This document shows positions 49,526-59,130 of a stretch of 64,000 nucleotides of DNA, in pieces. The stretch spans positions 186,001 through 250,000 of the forward strand of contig NZ_FMCX01000001.1 of the NCBI RefSeq assembly GCF_900091555.1. The letters are read 5' to 3'. The notes beneath the pieces were generated by a model, which saw nothing but the letters and a program-made list of their open reading frames with translations, had not been told where the DNA came from and made no database searches. A program made the translations under genes and the position numbers. The DNA comes from Micromonospora mirobrigensis. Its GTDB lineage: Bacteria; Actinomycetota; Actinomycetes; Mycobacteriales; Micromonosporaceae. Position 1 is the stretch's first letter. Each line of letters opens with the position of its first letter.

Positions 49526-52231
49526 TCACCGGGACGCCGAGGGGAACTCCTCGAAGTACGCCTCCACCCGCTCCGCGGTCGCCGGACGGGCCAGCACGAA
49601 GCCCTGCCCGTACCGGCAGCCGGCCCGGTGGGCCCGATCCACCTGGCCGATCGACTCGAGCTGTTCGGCCACCACCGCCACGCCCAACCGGTCGGCCAGG
49701 CTCACCACCACGTCCAGCAGCGGGCGCTGCGGGTCGTCCGCCGCGCCCACCAGCTCCGGGCCGACCTTCAGCAGATCGATCGGGAGCCGGCGGAGCTGCG
49801 CCAGCGAGGCGTGCTCGGGCCGGAAGTCGTCCAGGGCGATCCGTACGCCCAGCGACCGCAACCCGGCCAGCCGGGCGGCGACCGTGCCGGCATCCTCGGT
49901 CACCAGCGGCTCGGACACCTCGATCACCAGCCGCTCCCCCGGCACCCCGTGCTCGGCCAGCAGCGTCGCGGCCCGCTCCACGAAGTCGGTTCCGGCCAGC
50001 TCCCGGGGGGTCACGTTCACCGCCATCCACAGCTGCGGGCTGCCCGCCGACCAGTCGGCGAGCTGCCGGCAGGCCCGGGCCAGCACCCAACGCCCCAACT
50101 CCCCCAGCAGGTCCAGGTCACCGGCGACGGGCAGCAGCTCCGCCGGCAGCACCGTCCCCAGCACCGGGCTGCGCCAGCGCAGCAGCGCCTCGGTGCCCAC
50201 CGGGCAGCGGTCGATCAACCCCAGCACCGGCTGGTAGACCAGATCCAGCTCGCCCCGGGCCACCGCCCCGGGCAGCTCCCGCTCCAGGTCGAGCCGGCGG
50301 ACCAGCTGCTCCTCCAGGTAGCCGTCGTACCACTCCACCCGGTTGCGGCCGAGCTGGACGGCCCGCCGCCGGGCCAGGTCCGCCTGGCGCAGCACGTCCT
50401 CCGCGCCGGCGTCGGTGATCTCGGCCAGCCCGACGCTGGCGGCGAGCCGCACCGGCCCGGCGTCGGGCAGCGGGTACGGCTCGCTCAGGGCCGCCACCAA
50501 CCGGTCGCCCAGCCCGAACGCCAGCACCGGCCCCTCCGTGGTGACCACCGCGAACTCGTCCCCGGTCAGCCGGGCGACCAGCTCGTCCGGCCCGACCGTC
50601 CCGCGCAACCGCCGGGCCACCTCGACCAGGACCACGTCCCCGGCGGCCCGCCCGTAGGCGTCGTTCACCCCGCCGAGGCCGTGCAGGTCGACCACCAGCA
50701 GCGCGCCGGACGGGTGGCGCAGCTGCCGGCGGGAGCCCAACGCGCGCAGCAGCTCCACCCGGTTGGCCAGGCCGGTGAGCTGGTCGGTGGCGGCGAGCCG
50801 GTGCACCGTCCGCTCCAGCCGGCGCCGGTCACCGACGTCCCGCACGTGCAGCACCAGCGCCCCCACCTCGACCACGCCGCGTTGGTCACTGACCGTCGAC
50901 TCGGTCTCCCGCCAGTTGCCCTGCCCGTCCCGCAGCCGGGCGGAGAGCAGCGTCGGCTCCGCGCCGTCGAGCACGCCGGTCAGCAGCCCGGCGGCGCACG
51001 GCGCGTCCTGCGGGTGCAGCAGTTCGGGCAGCGGCCGGTCGCGGACGTCGGCGTCGGTCAGCCCGAACAGCCGGGCCGCCGCCGGGGACTGCCAGCGCAC
51101 CCGCAGCGCCTCGTCGAGCAGCAGCACCAGATCGTGCCCGCCGGAGACCAGGGCCCGGAAGTGCGCCTCCTGCGCGCCCAGCCGGTCGGCGTACCGGCGG
51201 TTGTCGGCGGCGGAGAGCAGCTCGCGTACCACCATCGGTGGGATGACCGCGAGGCCGAGCAGCATCCCGGTCACGTCGAACTCGCCGACGACCAGCAGGT
51301 GGCAGGCGGCGGCCACCGTGGCGATCGCCGCCGGAGCGGTCACCGTCGGCCAGACCGGCCCCGCCGGCCGTGGCGGGTCGCCACCGGCCAACCTCGCGGC
51401 GCCGGTCGCGGTGGCCAGCATCCCGCCCAGCAGCGGCGGCACGGCCAGCAGGGCCGCCCGGTCCGACGCGCCGGCCACCGGCAGGACGAGCAGCAGGCCC
51501 AGTCCGAGCAGGACGGCCGCCGCCCCGGTCCAGCAGAGCGCGGCGCCCGGCCGGCGTCGCCGGTCGGCCAGACCGGTCCCGGCGAGCCCGGCCAACAGCC
51601 CCGCGCCGACCACGGTCAGCTCGCGTACGGCCGGCGGCAGCTCACCGGGGGGCAGCAGCACCCAGGTCGCGAAGACCAGGCTGACGCCGAAGCTGACCAC
51701 CTCCACCACCCGGCGCAGCCGCACCGGGCGGTCCAGCCGGGACCGGCCCGGCAGCAGGAACAGGGCACCGCCCAGCAGCACACCGGTCAGCGCCACGCCC
51801 GCGGCGACCACCGCCGACCGGTGCGCGGGCGCCACGATCGGGGGCACGGCCGCGGTGAGACCGGCCGTCGCCACCGCCGCGTCGAGCAGCCCGACGACGC
51901 GCCGTCGCAGCGCCGCGCGCCGGCTCCACCGGCCGTGCCGAGGTTGCGCCGCCACCGTCCCGGCCGGCGGGTCCGACGGCCGACCGGCGGCCGTGGCGGT
52001 CGGGGGCCGGGCACCGGCCGCGGCGGTTGGCGGGCCACCGGTGGCGGCCAGTCGGGACAGCCGGACGCCGGCCAGGACCGTACCGGCCGCGGCGGCGAGC
52101 GCCACGGCGGCGGACGGCGGCATCGCGCCGACCACGGCCAGGAACAGCAACAGGGCCGCCGCCGCCAGCACGACCGCCTCGGGCAACGGCGTTCGGGGGC
52201 GGTGACCACGGCAGGGGTACGCAAGGGGCAC
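49526..52231 (-). CDS. Membrane PAS-GGDEF-EAL protein with degenerate catalytic motifs
   Basis: 901 aa. Residues ~1-330 are membrane segments with a Pro/Ala/Gly-rich insert; a PAS domain (~355-475, HFRALVSGGHDLVLLLDEALRVRWQSPAAARLFGLTDADV) follows, then GGDEF-like (~490-645) and EAL-like (~660-895) domains. The GGDEF motif reads LTGDEF, and there is no RxxD I-site at the usual position. In the EAL part EALLRW, NVTPREL, IEVSE and LDD remain, but the loop is DDFRPEHASL instead of DDFGTGYSSL, LKID is LKVG, and AEGV is AEQL. It is therefore likely weakly active or a c-di-GMP sensor. GTG 52231 is the assumed start. Confidence 0.85.
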   Translation of the reverse strand: MPLAYPCRGHRPRTPLPEAVVLAAAALLLFLAVVGAMPPSAAVALAAAAGTVLAGVRLSRLAATGGPPTAAAGARPPTATAAGRPSDPPAGTVAAQPRHGRWSRRAALRRRVVGLLDAAVATAGLTAAVPPIVAPAHRSAVVAAGVALTGVLLGGALFLLPGRSRLDRPVRLRRVVEVVSFGVSLVFATWVLLPPGELPPAVRELTVVGAGLLAGLAGTGLADRRRRPGAALCWTGAAAVLLGLGLLLVLPVAGASDRAALLAVPPLLGGMLATATGAARLAGGDPPRPAGPVWPTVTAPAAIATVAAACHLLVVGEFDVTGMLLGLAVIPPMVVRELLSAADNRRYADRLGAQEAHFRALVSGGHDLVLLLDEALRVRWQSPAAARLFGLTDADVRDRPLPELLHPQDAPCAAGLLTGVLDGAEPTLLSARLRDGQGNWRETESTVSDQRGVVEVGALVLHVRDVGDRRRLERTVHRLAATDQLTGLANRVELLRALGSRRQLRHPSGALLVVDLHGLGGVNDAYGRAAGDVVLVEVARRLRGTVGPDELVARLTGDEFAVVTTEGPVLAFGLGDRLVAALSEPYPLPDAGPVRLAASVGLAEITDAGAEDVLRQADLARRRAVQLGRNRVEWYDGYLEEQLVRRLDLERELPGAVARGELDLVYQPVLGLIDRCPVGTEALLRWRSPVLGTVLPAELLPVAGDLDLLGELGRWVLARACRQLADWSAGSPQLWMAVNVTPRELAGTDFVERAATLLAEHGVPGERLVIEVSEPLVTEDAGTVAARLAGLRSLGVRIALDDFRPEHASLAQLRRLPIDLLKVGPELVGAADDPQRPLLDVVVSLADRLGVAVVAEQLESIGQVDRAHRAGCRYGQGFVLARPATAERVEAYFEEFPSASR

Positions 52232-52453
52232 GGCGGTCGCCTTCGCGAGGGGGCACGGGGGCGGTGCGACGGTGCGGTGGCGCCTCCGGGATGCCTACCC
52301 TGGACGCCCAACTCCCAGAACGAGCGAGTCGCCGACCGGTGACGCCCCCAGTGGCGTGATCCAGATCACTCTGTGATCGGGCGGACCAGGCTCCCACGGC
52401 CCGGTTACCGGCCCGGGCCGGATGCCCGTCGCCGCAGGTGGGATCATTCGGGG

Positions 52454-52831
52454 GTGAGTCGCGTCGACACCCTCCGCTTCCGGCACAACCAGGCGATCCT
52501 GGTCGCGGCGATCGTCGCCTTCATCGGCGCGCTGCCGCTGGCCACCGCCCGGTCGTACCTGCTGCCCGTACTCCTGGTCCCGGTGGCCGTGGCGGTCTGG
52601 GCCTGGCGGGCCGGGACCGACGCCGACCCCCGGGAGCTGCGGCTGCGAGCCCTCACCGGGCAGCGCCGGATCGCCTGGGAGCGGGTCGCCGAGCTGGCCG
52701 CCGACCCCCGCGGCCGGGCGGTGGTACGGCTCGACGACGGAGAACGGCTCGTGCTGCCGGCGGTACGCGGCAGCGACCTGCCCCGGCTGGTCGCGGTGAC
52801 CGGCCAGCCGCTGCCCGACACGACCCGCTGA
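52454..52831 (+). CDS. PH-domain-like membrane protein
   Basis: 125 aa. Two membrane segments (NQAILVAAIVAFIGALPLAT, YLLPVLLVPVAVAVWAW, ~10-55) precede a short beta-rich domain (LRLRALTGQRRIAWERVAELAADPRGRAVVRLDDGERLVLPAVRGSDLPRLVAVTG), the bacterial PH / DUF fold common in actinobacteria. Role unknown. GTG 52454; GATCAT ends 7 nt upstream, so it may be leaderless. Convergent with the dehydrogenase gene. Confidence 0.7.
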   Translation: MSRVDTLRFRHNQAILVAAIVAFIGALPLATARSYLLPVLLVPVAVAVWAWRAGTDADPRELRLRALTGQRRIAWERVAELAADPRGRAVVRLDDGERLVLPAVRGSDLPRLVAVTGQPLPDTTR

Positions 52832-52843
52832 CCGGGACGCGGG

Positions 52844-53770
52844 TCAGTAGCCGTCGGTGACCACGTTCTCCAGCGGCTCGCCCGCGACGAAGCGGCGCAG
52901 CTGGGCGCCCACCAGCCGGTACGCCCGCGGCAGCAGTCCCCGCACCGAACCCGCCACGTGCGGGGTGAGCAGCACGTTCGGCAGCTCCCACAGGGGGTGG
53001 TCGGCCGGCAGCGGCTCCGGGTCGGTGACATCCAGGGCGGCGTGCAGCCGACCGGTGCGGGCCTCGGCCACCAGCGCCTCCGTCCGGGCCACCGGACCTC
53101 GGGCGGCGTTCACCAGCAGCGCGCCGTCCGGCATCGCGGCGAGGAACGCCTCGTCGACGAGACCCCGGGTCCGGTCGGTCAGCGGCACGAGCAGCACCAC
53201 CACGTCCGCGTCGGGCAACAGCCGGGGCAACTCGTCGACCCCGTGCACCCCCACGCCCGGCCGGGCGGTCCGGGCGACCAGGGTGAAGTCGACCTCGAAC
53301 GGGGTGAGCCGGGCCTGGACCGCCCGGCCGATCGACCCGGCGCCGAGGATGAGCACCCGCTTGCCGGCCAGCTCGTCGGTGGGGGCGACCTCGTCGTACG
53401 CCCAGTCGCGGCGGGCCTGCGCCCGGGCCATCGCGGGGAACCCGCGCAGGTGGGCGAGGATCGCGGTGACCACCCACTCGGCCGTGGCGGAGTCGTGCAC
53501 GCCTCGCGCGTCGCAGAGCGTGGCCCCCGCCGGCACCCGGTCGACCCAGGCGTCGGCGCCGGCCGAGAGCAGCTGCACGACCTCCAGGGCCGGCAGCCGG
53601 TCCAGCAGCCCGGTCACGTCACCGGCGGACAGGAACGGCGGAACCCAGAACCGCACCCCCGCCGGGTCGGACGGGAGCCGGGCCGGGTCGGCGAGGCACT
53701 CCACGACGACGTCGGTGGGCAGCTCGCCCAACAGGTCACGGCCGGTCTCGTGCGGGATCCACACCTTCAC
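52844..53770 (-). CDS. D-2-hydroxyacid dehydrogenase (NAD-dependent)
   Basis: 308 aa. Rossmann motif KRVLILGAGSIGRAVQARL (~140-155), catalytic Arg in LVNAARGPVARTEALVAEARTGRLHAALDV, Glu in DPEPLPADHPLWELPNVLLTPHVAGSV with the catalytic His. The family includes phosphonate, glyoxylate and lactate dehydrogenases; the substrate is not clear. GTG 53770 is preceded by TATCGT at 8 nt, near the leaderless spacing, and no ribosome-binding site is visible. Confidence 0.85.
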   Translation of the reverse strand: MKVWIPHETGRDLLGELPTDVVVECLADPARLPSDPAGVRFWVPPFLSAGDVTGLLDRLPALEVVQLLSAGADAWVDRVPAGATLCDARGVHDSATAEWVVTAILAHLRGFPAMARAQARRDWAYDEVAPTDELAGKRVLILGAGSIGRAVQARLTPFEVDFTLVARTARPGVGVHGVDELPRLLPDADVVVLLVPLTDRTRGLVDEAFLAAMPDGALLVNAARGPVARTEALVAEARTGRLHAALDVTDPEPLPADHPLWELPNVLLTPHVAGSVRGLLPRAYRLVGAQLRRFVAGEPLENVVTDGY

Positions 53771-53886
53771 GATCGCCGACGATAGCGGCAGGCGGCCCCG
53801 GCCGCCCGACGGCATCCCCGCGGCGTACGCCGATCGGCCGCCCGGCCGGCGCGGGCGGTGATCGTCGTTACGGCGTCACGCCTCGG

Positions 53887-53910
53887 GCGTGGCGGGCGGT
53901 CGGCGGGTAT
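53887..53910 (+). promoter_or_regulatory. SigB-type promoter for the GAF-SpoIIE gene
   Basis: GCGT - 14 nt - GGGTAT matches the SigB-group consensus of Streptomyces; predicted start about 48 nt before ATG 53965. The encoded protein is of the type that controls such sigma factors. Confidence 0.45.
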
Positions 53911-53964
53911 AACGAAGAATCGGAGCGCCGTCCGGGGGCTCCCCGGCGCGCGGACAGGTGGTCA

Positions 53965-55788
53965 ATGAACGGCGGCTCTCCCGACCGCGCGGCCGGATCA
54001 CCCCGGATCGTGTCGGCGGCGCTGTCCGACCCGGCGCGGTTACGGTCCCTCGCGGAGACCGGGCTGGACAATCGGGCCGACGAGGCGTTCGAGCGGTTCG
54101 CCCGGCTGGTCAGCGACCTGCTGGAGGTGCCCGTCGCGCTGGTGTCGCTGGTCGACCGGGACCGGCAGTTCTTCCCGGGCGCGATCGGGTTGCCCGAGCC
54201 GTGGGCGGGGCGGCGGCAGACCCCGCTCAGCCACTCCTTCTGCCAGCACGTCGTCGACATCGAGGTGCCGATGGTGCTGCCGGACTCCCGGCTCCACCCC
54301 CGGGTCCGGGACAATCTCGCCATCGCCGACCTCGGCGTCGTGGCGTACGCGGGCATGCCCCTGACCGACCTCGCCGGACGGGTCCTCGGTTCGCTCTGCG
54401 CGATCGACAGCAAGCCCCGGGCCTGGACGGCCCGGCAGCTGCGGACGCTGGCCGACCTGGCCGCCGCCTGTTCCTCGGAGCTGCGGCTGCGGATCGCCCT
54501 CGACGGCGCGCAGGACGCCCGCCGGCAGACCGAGGAGGCGCACGGGCGGCTGACCATGCTCGCCGGGATGAGCGAGACCCTCGGCGGGACGCTGGACGTG
54601 AACACCTCGGTGGACCGGCTGGGTCACGCGATGGTGCCGCTGCTGGCCGACTGGTGCCTGGTGACGCTGGTCGACCGGGCCGGGGAGCCGCGCACCGTCT
54701 CGGCCGTGCACCGGGACCCGGCCCGGGCCGCCGACGCCGCCCGGTTCGCCGACCTGATGACCAGGCACCTCGGGCCCCGTTCGATCACCCGGTCGGTGCT
54801 GCGCACCGGGCAGCCGGTGCTGGTCGTCAAGGGCACCGTCGCCGACATCGAGGAGGGCAGCACCACACCCGAGATGCCGGTGCTGGCCGACCGGCTCGGC
54901 ATCGCCTCGCACCTGAGCGTCCCCATCACCGCCGCCGGCCGAGGCGCGGTGATCGGCTGCATCACCCTGGTGAACGGGCCCGACCGGCGGCCGTTCGACG
55001 ACGGCGACCTGCACACCGCGCTGGACATCGGCCGCCGCGCCGGGCAGGCCGTCGGCAACAGCTGGATGTACGGCGAGCAGCGGCACGTCGCCGAGGTGCT
55101 CCAGCACAGCATGCTGCCCACCCTGCCCCGGCCACCGGGCGTGGAGCTGGCGGCCCGTTATCAGCCGGTCGCCGACCGGGTGGAGGTCGGCGGTGACTGG
55201 TACGACGCCTTCGTCCAGCCCGACGGCGACCTGATCGTCGCGATCGGCGACGTCGCCGGGCACGACATCGAGGCCGCGGCGACCATGGGTCAGCTGCGCA
55301 ACATGGTCCGGGGCAACGCCTTCGGCCGGCCCGACCCGGTGGCCGGGCTGCTGACCCACCTGGACGAGGCGATCCGGGGGCTGCGGATCCCGACGGTCGC
55401 CACCGCCGTGCTGGCCCGGCTGCGTCGCGCCGACCCGGGGGGCCTGACCCTCGACTGGTGCAACGCCGGGCACCCGCCGCCGCTGCTGGTGCGGGTCGGC
55501 GGTGCGGTGGAGGTCCTCGACGGACCGCGGGAGCCGCTGCTCGGCCTCGCCCGCCCGACCCGCCGCACCGGCCGGGAGACGTCGCTGGCGTCCGGCGACA
55601 CGCTGCTGCTCTACACCGACGGGCTGGTCGAACGGCGGGACCGACCGCTGGACGAGGGGCTGGAGGAGCTGGTCGACCGGCTCACCGGCGGCGACCGGCT
55701 CACCGTCGACGAGCTCTGTGACCGGCTGGTCACCGCGGTGCACAACCGGGAGGACGACATCGCGTTGCTCGCCGTCCGCGCCCACTGA
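53965..55788 (+). CDS. GAF-GAF-SpoIIE (PP2C) serine phosphatase
   Basis: 607 aa, soluble. GAF1 ~35-175 ([25 protein letters not shown]... [11 protein letters not shown]), GAF2 ~195-370 ([29 protein letters not shown]), then a SpoIIE/RsbU PP2C domain ~395-605 with metal ligands in [34 protein letters not shown] and DDIALL. These phosphatases dephosphorylate anti-anti-sigma factors in stress pathways. No anti-sigma kinase domain is present and no partner gene lies nearby. ATG 53965 has AGGTGG upstream. Confidence 0.92.
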   Translation: MNGGSPDRAAGSPRIVSAALSDPARLRSLAETGLDNRADEAFERFARLVSDLLEVPVALVSLVDRDRQFFPGAIGLPEPWAGRRQTPLSHSFCQHVVDIEVPMVLPDSRLHPRVRDNLAIADLGVVAYAGMPLTDLAGRVLGSLCAIDSKPRAWTARQLRTLADLAAACSSELRLRIALDGAQDARRQTEEAHGRLTMLAGMSETLGGTLDVNTSVDRLGHAMVPLLADWCLVTLVDRAGEPRTVSAVHRDPARAADAARFADLMTRHLGPRSITRSVLRTGQPVLVVKGTVADIEEGSTTPEMPVLADRLGIASHLSVPITAAGRGAVIGCITLVNGPDRRPFDDGDLHTALDIGRRAGQAVGNSWMYGEQRHVAEVLQHSMLPTLPRPPGVELAARYQPVADRVEVGGDWYDAFVQPDGDLIVAIGDVAGHDIEAAATMGQLRNMVRGNAFGRPDPVAGLLTHLDEAIRGLRIPTVATAVLARLRRADPGGLTLDWCNAGHPPPLLVRVGGAVEVLDGPREPLLGLARPTRRTGRETSLASGDTLLLYTDGLVERRDRPLDEGLEELVDRLTGGDRLTVDELCDRLVTAVHNREDDIALLAVRAH

Positions 55789-55821
55789 CTCCGCTCGACC
55801 CGTCGCGGCGCCGCGGCGGGC

Positions 55822-55827
55822 TAGGCT
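55822..55827 (+). promoter_or_regulatory. -10 box (TAGGCT), leaderless
   Basis: TAGGCT, 7-nt spacer, GTG 55835. No ribosome-binding site. Confidence 0.5.
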
Positions 55828-55834
55828 GGGCCGG

Positions 55835-57010
55835 GTGAGCGCCCGTCCCCCGTACCCCCGCACCGGCCGCCGCCGCGCGGCGCTGGCGGCGTCGTGCGCG
55901 ACGCTGCTGCTGGCGACCACCGGATGCAGCTTCGGTCCACCCGGGCCGGACCCGGCCGGCGAGCCGCCCTCCTTCCCCACCCCGTCCGTCTCGGCCGCTC
56001 CTGGCGGCGCCGGGCAGGAGGTCGTCACCACCGTGCTGGCCAAGGGGCTGCGGGTGCCCTGGGGGATCGCCTTCCTGCCCGACGGCGGCGCCCTGGTCAC
56101 CGAGCGGGACGGCGGCCGGGTGCTCAAGGTGGGGCCCGACTCCGGGCCCGACGGGCTGAAGATCACCGTGGCGCAGACCCTGCCGGAGGTGACGCCGGCC
56201 GGCGAGGGTGGGTTGCTCGGCATCGCCGTCTCACCGACGTACGCCAAGGACCGCGCGGTCTTCGCCTACCTGACCGGCCGGGACGACAACCGGATCGTGA
56301 AGTTCACGCTCGGCGGCAGACCGACGCCGGTGCTCACCGGCATCCCGAAGGCGGGCAACCACAACGGCGGTGGACTCGGCTTCGGCCCCGACGGCTACCT
56401 CTACGCCAGCACCGGCGACGCGGGCGAGCGCGCCTCCGCGCAGGACCCGAAGGCGCTGTCCGGCAAGATCCTGCGGATCACCGCGCAGGGCCGGCCGGCG
56501 CCGGGCAACCCGTTCCCCGGCTCACCCGTCTGGTCGCTGGGCCACCGCAACGTGCAGGGCTTCGCGTGGGACGCCGGTAAGCGGATGTACGCCGTGGAGT
56601 TCGGGCAGAACACCTGGGACGAGATCAACCAGATCGTCAAGGGCGGCAACTACGGCTGGCCGCAGGTCGAGGGGCAGGCCGGTGACCGCCGCTACCGCGA
56701 CCCGGTGGTGCAGTGGCGCACCTCGGAGGCGTCCTGCTCGGGGCTGGCCGCCGCGCAGCGGCTGCTGGTCACCGCCTGCCTGCGCGGGCAGCGGCTCTGG
56801 CTGGTCGAGCTGACCGACACCGGTACGGTGCTCGGCCAGCCCCGGGAGCTGCTGACCAACAGGTACGGCCGGCTGCGGGCGGCGGCGACCGCCCCGGACG
56901 GCTCGGTCTGGGTGAGCACCTCGAACCACGACGGGCGGGGCGAGCCGGCGCCGGAGGACGACCGGCTCCTGCGGCTGGTCTTCGGCGGCGGTGGCGCCGG
57001 GCGCAGCTGA
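55835..57010 (+). CDS. PQQ-dependent sugar dehydrogenase-like lipoprotein
   Basis: 391 aa. Lipoprotein signal with lipobox LLATTGC, then a Pro/Ser linker and a six-bladed glucose/sorbosone-dehydrogenase propeller: [99 protein letters not shown]. It probably oxidises sugars outside the membrane with PQQ or another quinone cofactor; many actinobacterial members have no proven substrate. GTG 55835 fits the -10 box. Confidence 0.87.
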   Translation: MSARPPYPRTGRRRAALAASCATLLLATTGCSFGPPGPDPAGEPPSFPTPSVSAAPGGAGQEVVTTVLAKGLRVPWGIAFLPDGGALVTERDGGRVLKVGPDSGPDGLKITVAQTLPEVTPAGEGGLLGIAVSPTYAKDRAVFAYLTGRDDNRIVKFTLGGRPTPVLTGIPKAGNHNGGGLGFGPDGYLYASTGDAGERASAQDPKALSGKILRITAQGRPAPGNPFPGSPVWSLGHRNVQGFAWDAGKRMYAVEFGQNTWDEINQIVKGGNYGWPQVEGQAGDRRYRDPVVQWRTSEASCSGLAAAQRLLVTACLRGQRLWLVELTDTGTVLGQPRELLTNRYGRLRAAATAPDGSVWVSTSNHDGRGEPAPEDDRLLRLVFGGGGAGRS

Positions 57011-57095
57011 CCCGAACCACCGCCACCACCCGGGCGAACGGTCAACATCCCTCAGGTTTGCCAAGATCCTTCGCCGGGCAGGTCAGAATCTCAGC

Positions 57096-58724
57096 ATGGA
57101 CGGTCAGGAGAACGAGCGGCACAGCACCGGCGGCGAGGACGCCCCGGCGACCGGGAACGACCGGCGCCGACCCCGCCTGCCGGGACGTACCGGACGGCTG
57201 AGGGAAAACCCCCGCCTCCGGCGGATCGGGCTGGCCCTGGCCGTCCTGGCGGTCGCCCTCATCGGGGTGGTCGGCGGCACGTACGCCGGCGGGCACGTCG
57301 GCACCGACATCGGGCCGTTCCGGGCCGAGCTGAGCCTGCGGCCCGCCCTCACCGGCGGGACGACAGTCGACATCCCGCCGCTCGGCGCGCTGATCCTGAA
57401 CAGCCACGACGGGCCGACCCACCTCACCGTGGAGCTGGGCGCGCTGGACCAGCGCCGCACCGAGGCGCTGATCGACGACCCGGCCAGCATCAGCCGGGCC
57501 AGCCAGTCCGCCGTCCAGGACGTCCGGGCCGGGGTGATGCGGCTGGGGCTGCGTACCCTCGGCTGGTCGGTGCTGGCGACGCTGGTCCTCGCGGCGCTGG
57601 TCTTCCGCAACGTCCGGCGGACCGCCTGGGCGGGCGGGGTGGCCCTGGCGGTCACCGCCGGCACCCTCGGCCTGGCCGCCGGCACCATCCGGCCGCAGGC
57701 GATCGAGGAGCCCCGGTACGAGGGCCTGCTGGTCAACGCGCCCGCGATCGTCGGCGACGCCCGGCGGATCGCCAACGACTACACCAAGTACTCCGAGCAG
57801 CTCCAGCGGCTGGTCGGCAACGTCAGCCAGCTCTACACCACCGTCTCCGCGTTGCCGGTCTACGAGCCGGCCCCCGGCACCACCCGGGTGCTGCACGTCT
57901 CCGACATGCACCTGAACCCCACCGGCTGGCAGCTGATCCGGACGGTGGTGGAGCAGTTCGGCATCAACGTGGTGATCGACACCGGGGACATCACCGACTG
58001 GGGCAGCGAGCCGGAGGCGTCCTTCGTCGGCTCCATCGGCCTGCTCAAGAAGCCGTACGTCTACATCCGCGGCAACCACGACTCGCCCCGGACGGCCGCG
58101 GCGGTGGCCCAGCAGCCGAACGCGATCGTGCTGAACAACTCGACCACCACCATCGACGGGCTGACCATCGCCGGCATCGGCGACCCCCGGTTCACCCCAG
58201 ACAAGAACACCTCGCCGGCCGGCAGCGGCCTGACCAAGGCGGTCGCCGACCAGGTGATCGGCGTGGGTGAGCAGCTCGCCGCCACGGTGAGCAGGTCACC
58301 GAACCCGGTGAACATCGCGCTGGTGCACGACCCGGCCTCGGCCGGCCCGCTCTCCGGCACCTGCCCGCTGGTGCTCTCCGGGCACACCCACGCCCGGCAG
58401 GTCTCCAAGCTGCCCCAACTGCCCGGCAAGGAGCCGACCACGCTGATGGTGGAGGGCTCCACCGGCGGGGCCGGCCTGCGCGGCCTGGAGGGCGAGAAGC
58501 CCACCCCGCTGTCGATGACGGTGCTCTACTTCGACCAGCAGAAGCTGCTCCAGGCGTACGACGACATCACCGTGGGCGGCACCGGGCAGTCCCAGGTCAA
58601 CCTGGAACGGCACGTGATCCGGGACCCGGCGAAGGGCGACCAGGTGCCGGTCACCCCGACCCCGACCCGCGGCGGCCCGGAGTCCCCGACCCCGACCTCC
58701 GCCAGCCCCACCAGCACCGGCTGA
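57096..58724 (+). CDS. Membrane-anchored metallophosphoesterase
   Basis: 542 aa. Three membrane segments (about 45-65, 150-170, 178-200) and a C-terminal calcineurin-like domain: RVLHVSDMHLNPTG (~268), VVIDTGDITDWG, YIRGNHDSPRTA (~325), NIALVHDP and LSGHTHARQ (~428), giving all five phosphoesterase motifs. The far C-terminus is a Pro/Thr/Ser tail. Topology suggests the catalytic domain faces outward after TM3, or inward if TM1 is a signal; not decided. ATG 57096 follows CAGAAT at 6 nt. Confidence 0.88.
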   Translation: MDGQENERHSTGGEDAPATGNDRRRPRLPGRTGRLRENPRLRRIGLALAVLAVALIGVVGGTYAGGHVGTDIGPFRAELSLRPALTGGTTVDIPPLGALILNSHDGPTHLTVELGALDQRRTEALIDDPASISRASQSAVQDVRAGVMRLGLRTLGWSVLATLVLAALVFRNVRRTAWAGGVALAVTAGTLGLAAGTIRPQAIEEPRYEGLLVNAPAIVGDARRIANDYTKYSEQLQRLVGNVSQLYTTVSALPVYEPAPGTTRVLHVSDMHLNPTGWQLIRTVVEQFGINVVIDTGDITDWGSEPEASFVGSIGLLKKPYVYIRGNHDSPRTAAAVAQQPNAIVLNNSTTTIDGLTIAGIGDPRFTPDKNTSPAGSGLTKAVADQVIGVGEQLAATVSRSPNPVNIALVHDPASAGPLSGTCPLVLSGHTHARQVSKLPQLPGKEPTTLMVEGSTGGAGLRGLEGEKPTPLSMTVLYFDQQKLLQAYDDITVGGTGQSQVNLERHVIRDPAKGDQVPVTPTPTRGGPESPTPTSASPTSTG

Positions 58725-58869
58725 CCGGGCGACCGGGCGACCGGATCGGGCGACCGCCGCCCCCGGCGCGGCCGGTCGGCACCGACATCTGCGCGCCGGA
58801 CGACGGCCACGGGAGCGCCGCCGGCAGTCACCTTCAGCGACGAAGACTCTCCCTCAAGGCAGGTCCCCT

Positions 58870-59004
58870 CCCGCCTTTGCTCTGCTTAACCATGCGCAAC
58901 AGGCACATAGCGTCACCTTTCACGGCGGTCGACCCACCGGGAGCGACCGGGCAGAGCCACAGCTCAGCGCGGTGTTGCGTGGGTTGCAGCAGAGCAAAGG
59001 CGGG
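58870..59004. mobile_element. 135-bp MITE-like element with 17-bp perfect terminal inverted repeats
   Basis: CCCGCCTTTGCTCTGCT (58870-58886) is repeated in exact reverse complement at 58988-59004. A second inverted pair CGCAACA (58895-58901)/TGTTGCG (58973-58979) lies inside, extending the arms to about 32 bp with small offsets. The centre is unrelated. No target-site duplication is evident. The element lies in the 406-bp gap between two convergent genes. No transposase is present, so any movement would depend on a distant one. Confidence 0.6.
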
Positions 59005-59088
59005 CCGGGGTGACGGCGGTCCTGGAATGGCAATCACCGTAGGTCACACGGGGGCGCTCAACACGGCGTGGAGCCATCGTCATCCTGC

Positions 59089-59119
59089 TGGTCGTCCGGC
59101 GTCACCCGCCGGACGACCA
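59089..59119 (-). terminator. Terminator of the AceE-like gene
   Basis: TGGTCGTCCGGC - 7 nt - GCCGGACGACCA, a perfect 12-bp stem, 11 nt behind the stop. Confidence 0.8.
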
Positions 59120-59130
59120 CGGGATTCGGT

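Larger units (their letters stand above)
58725..59130. other. 406-bp gap between convergent genes
   Basis: Holds the 135-bp inverted-repeat element and the terminator at 59089-59119. Open frames across it (for example 58877-59200) have no recognisable conservation. Confidence 0.6.
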
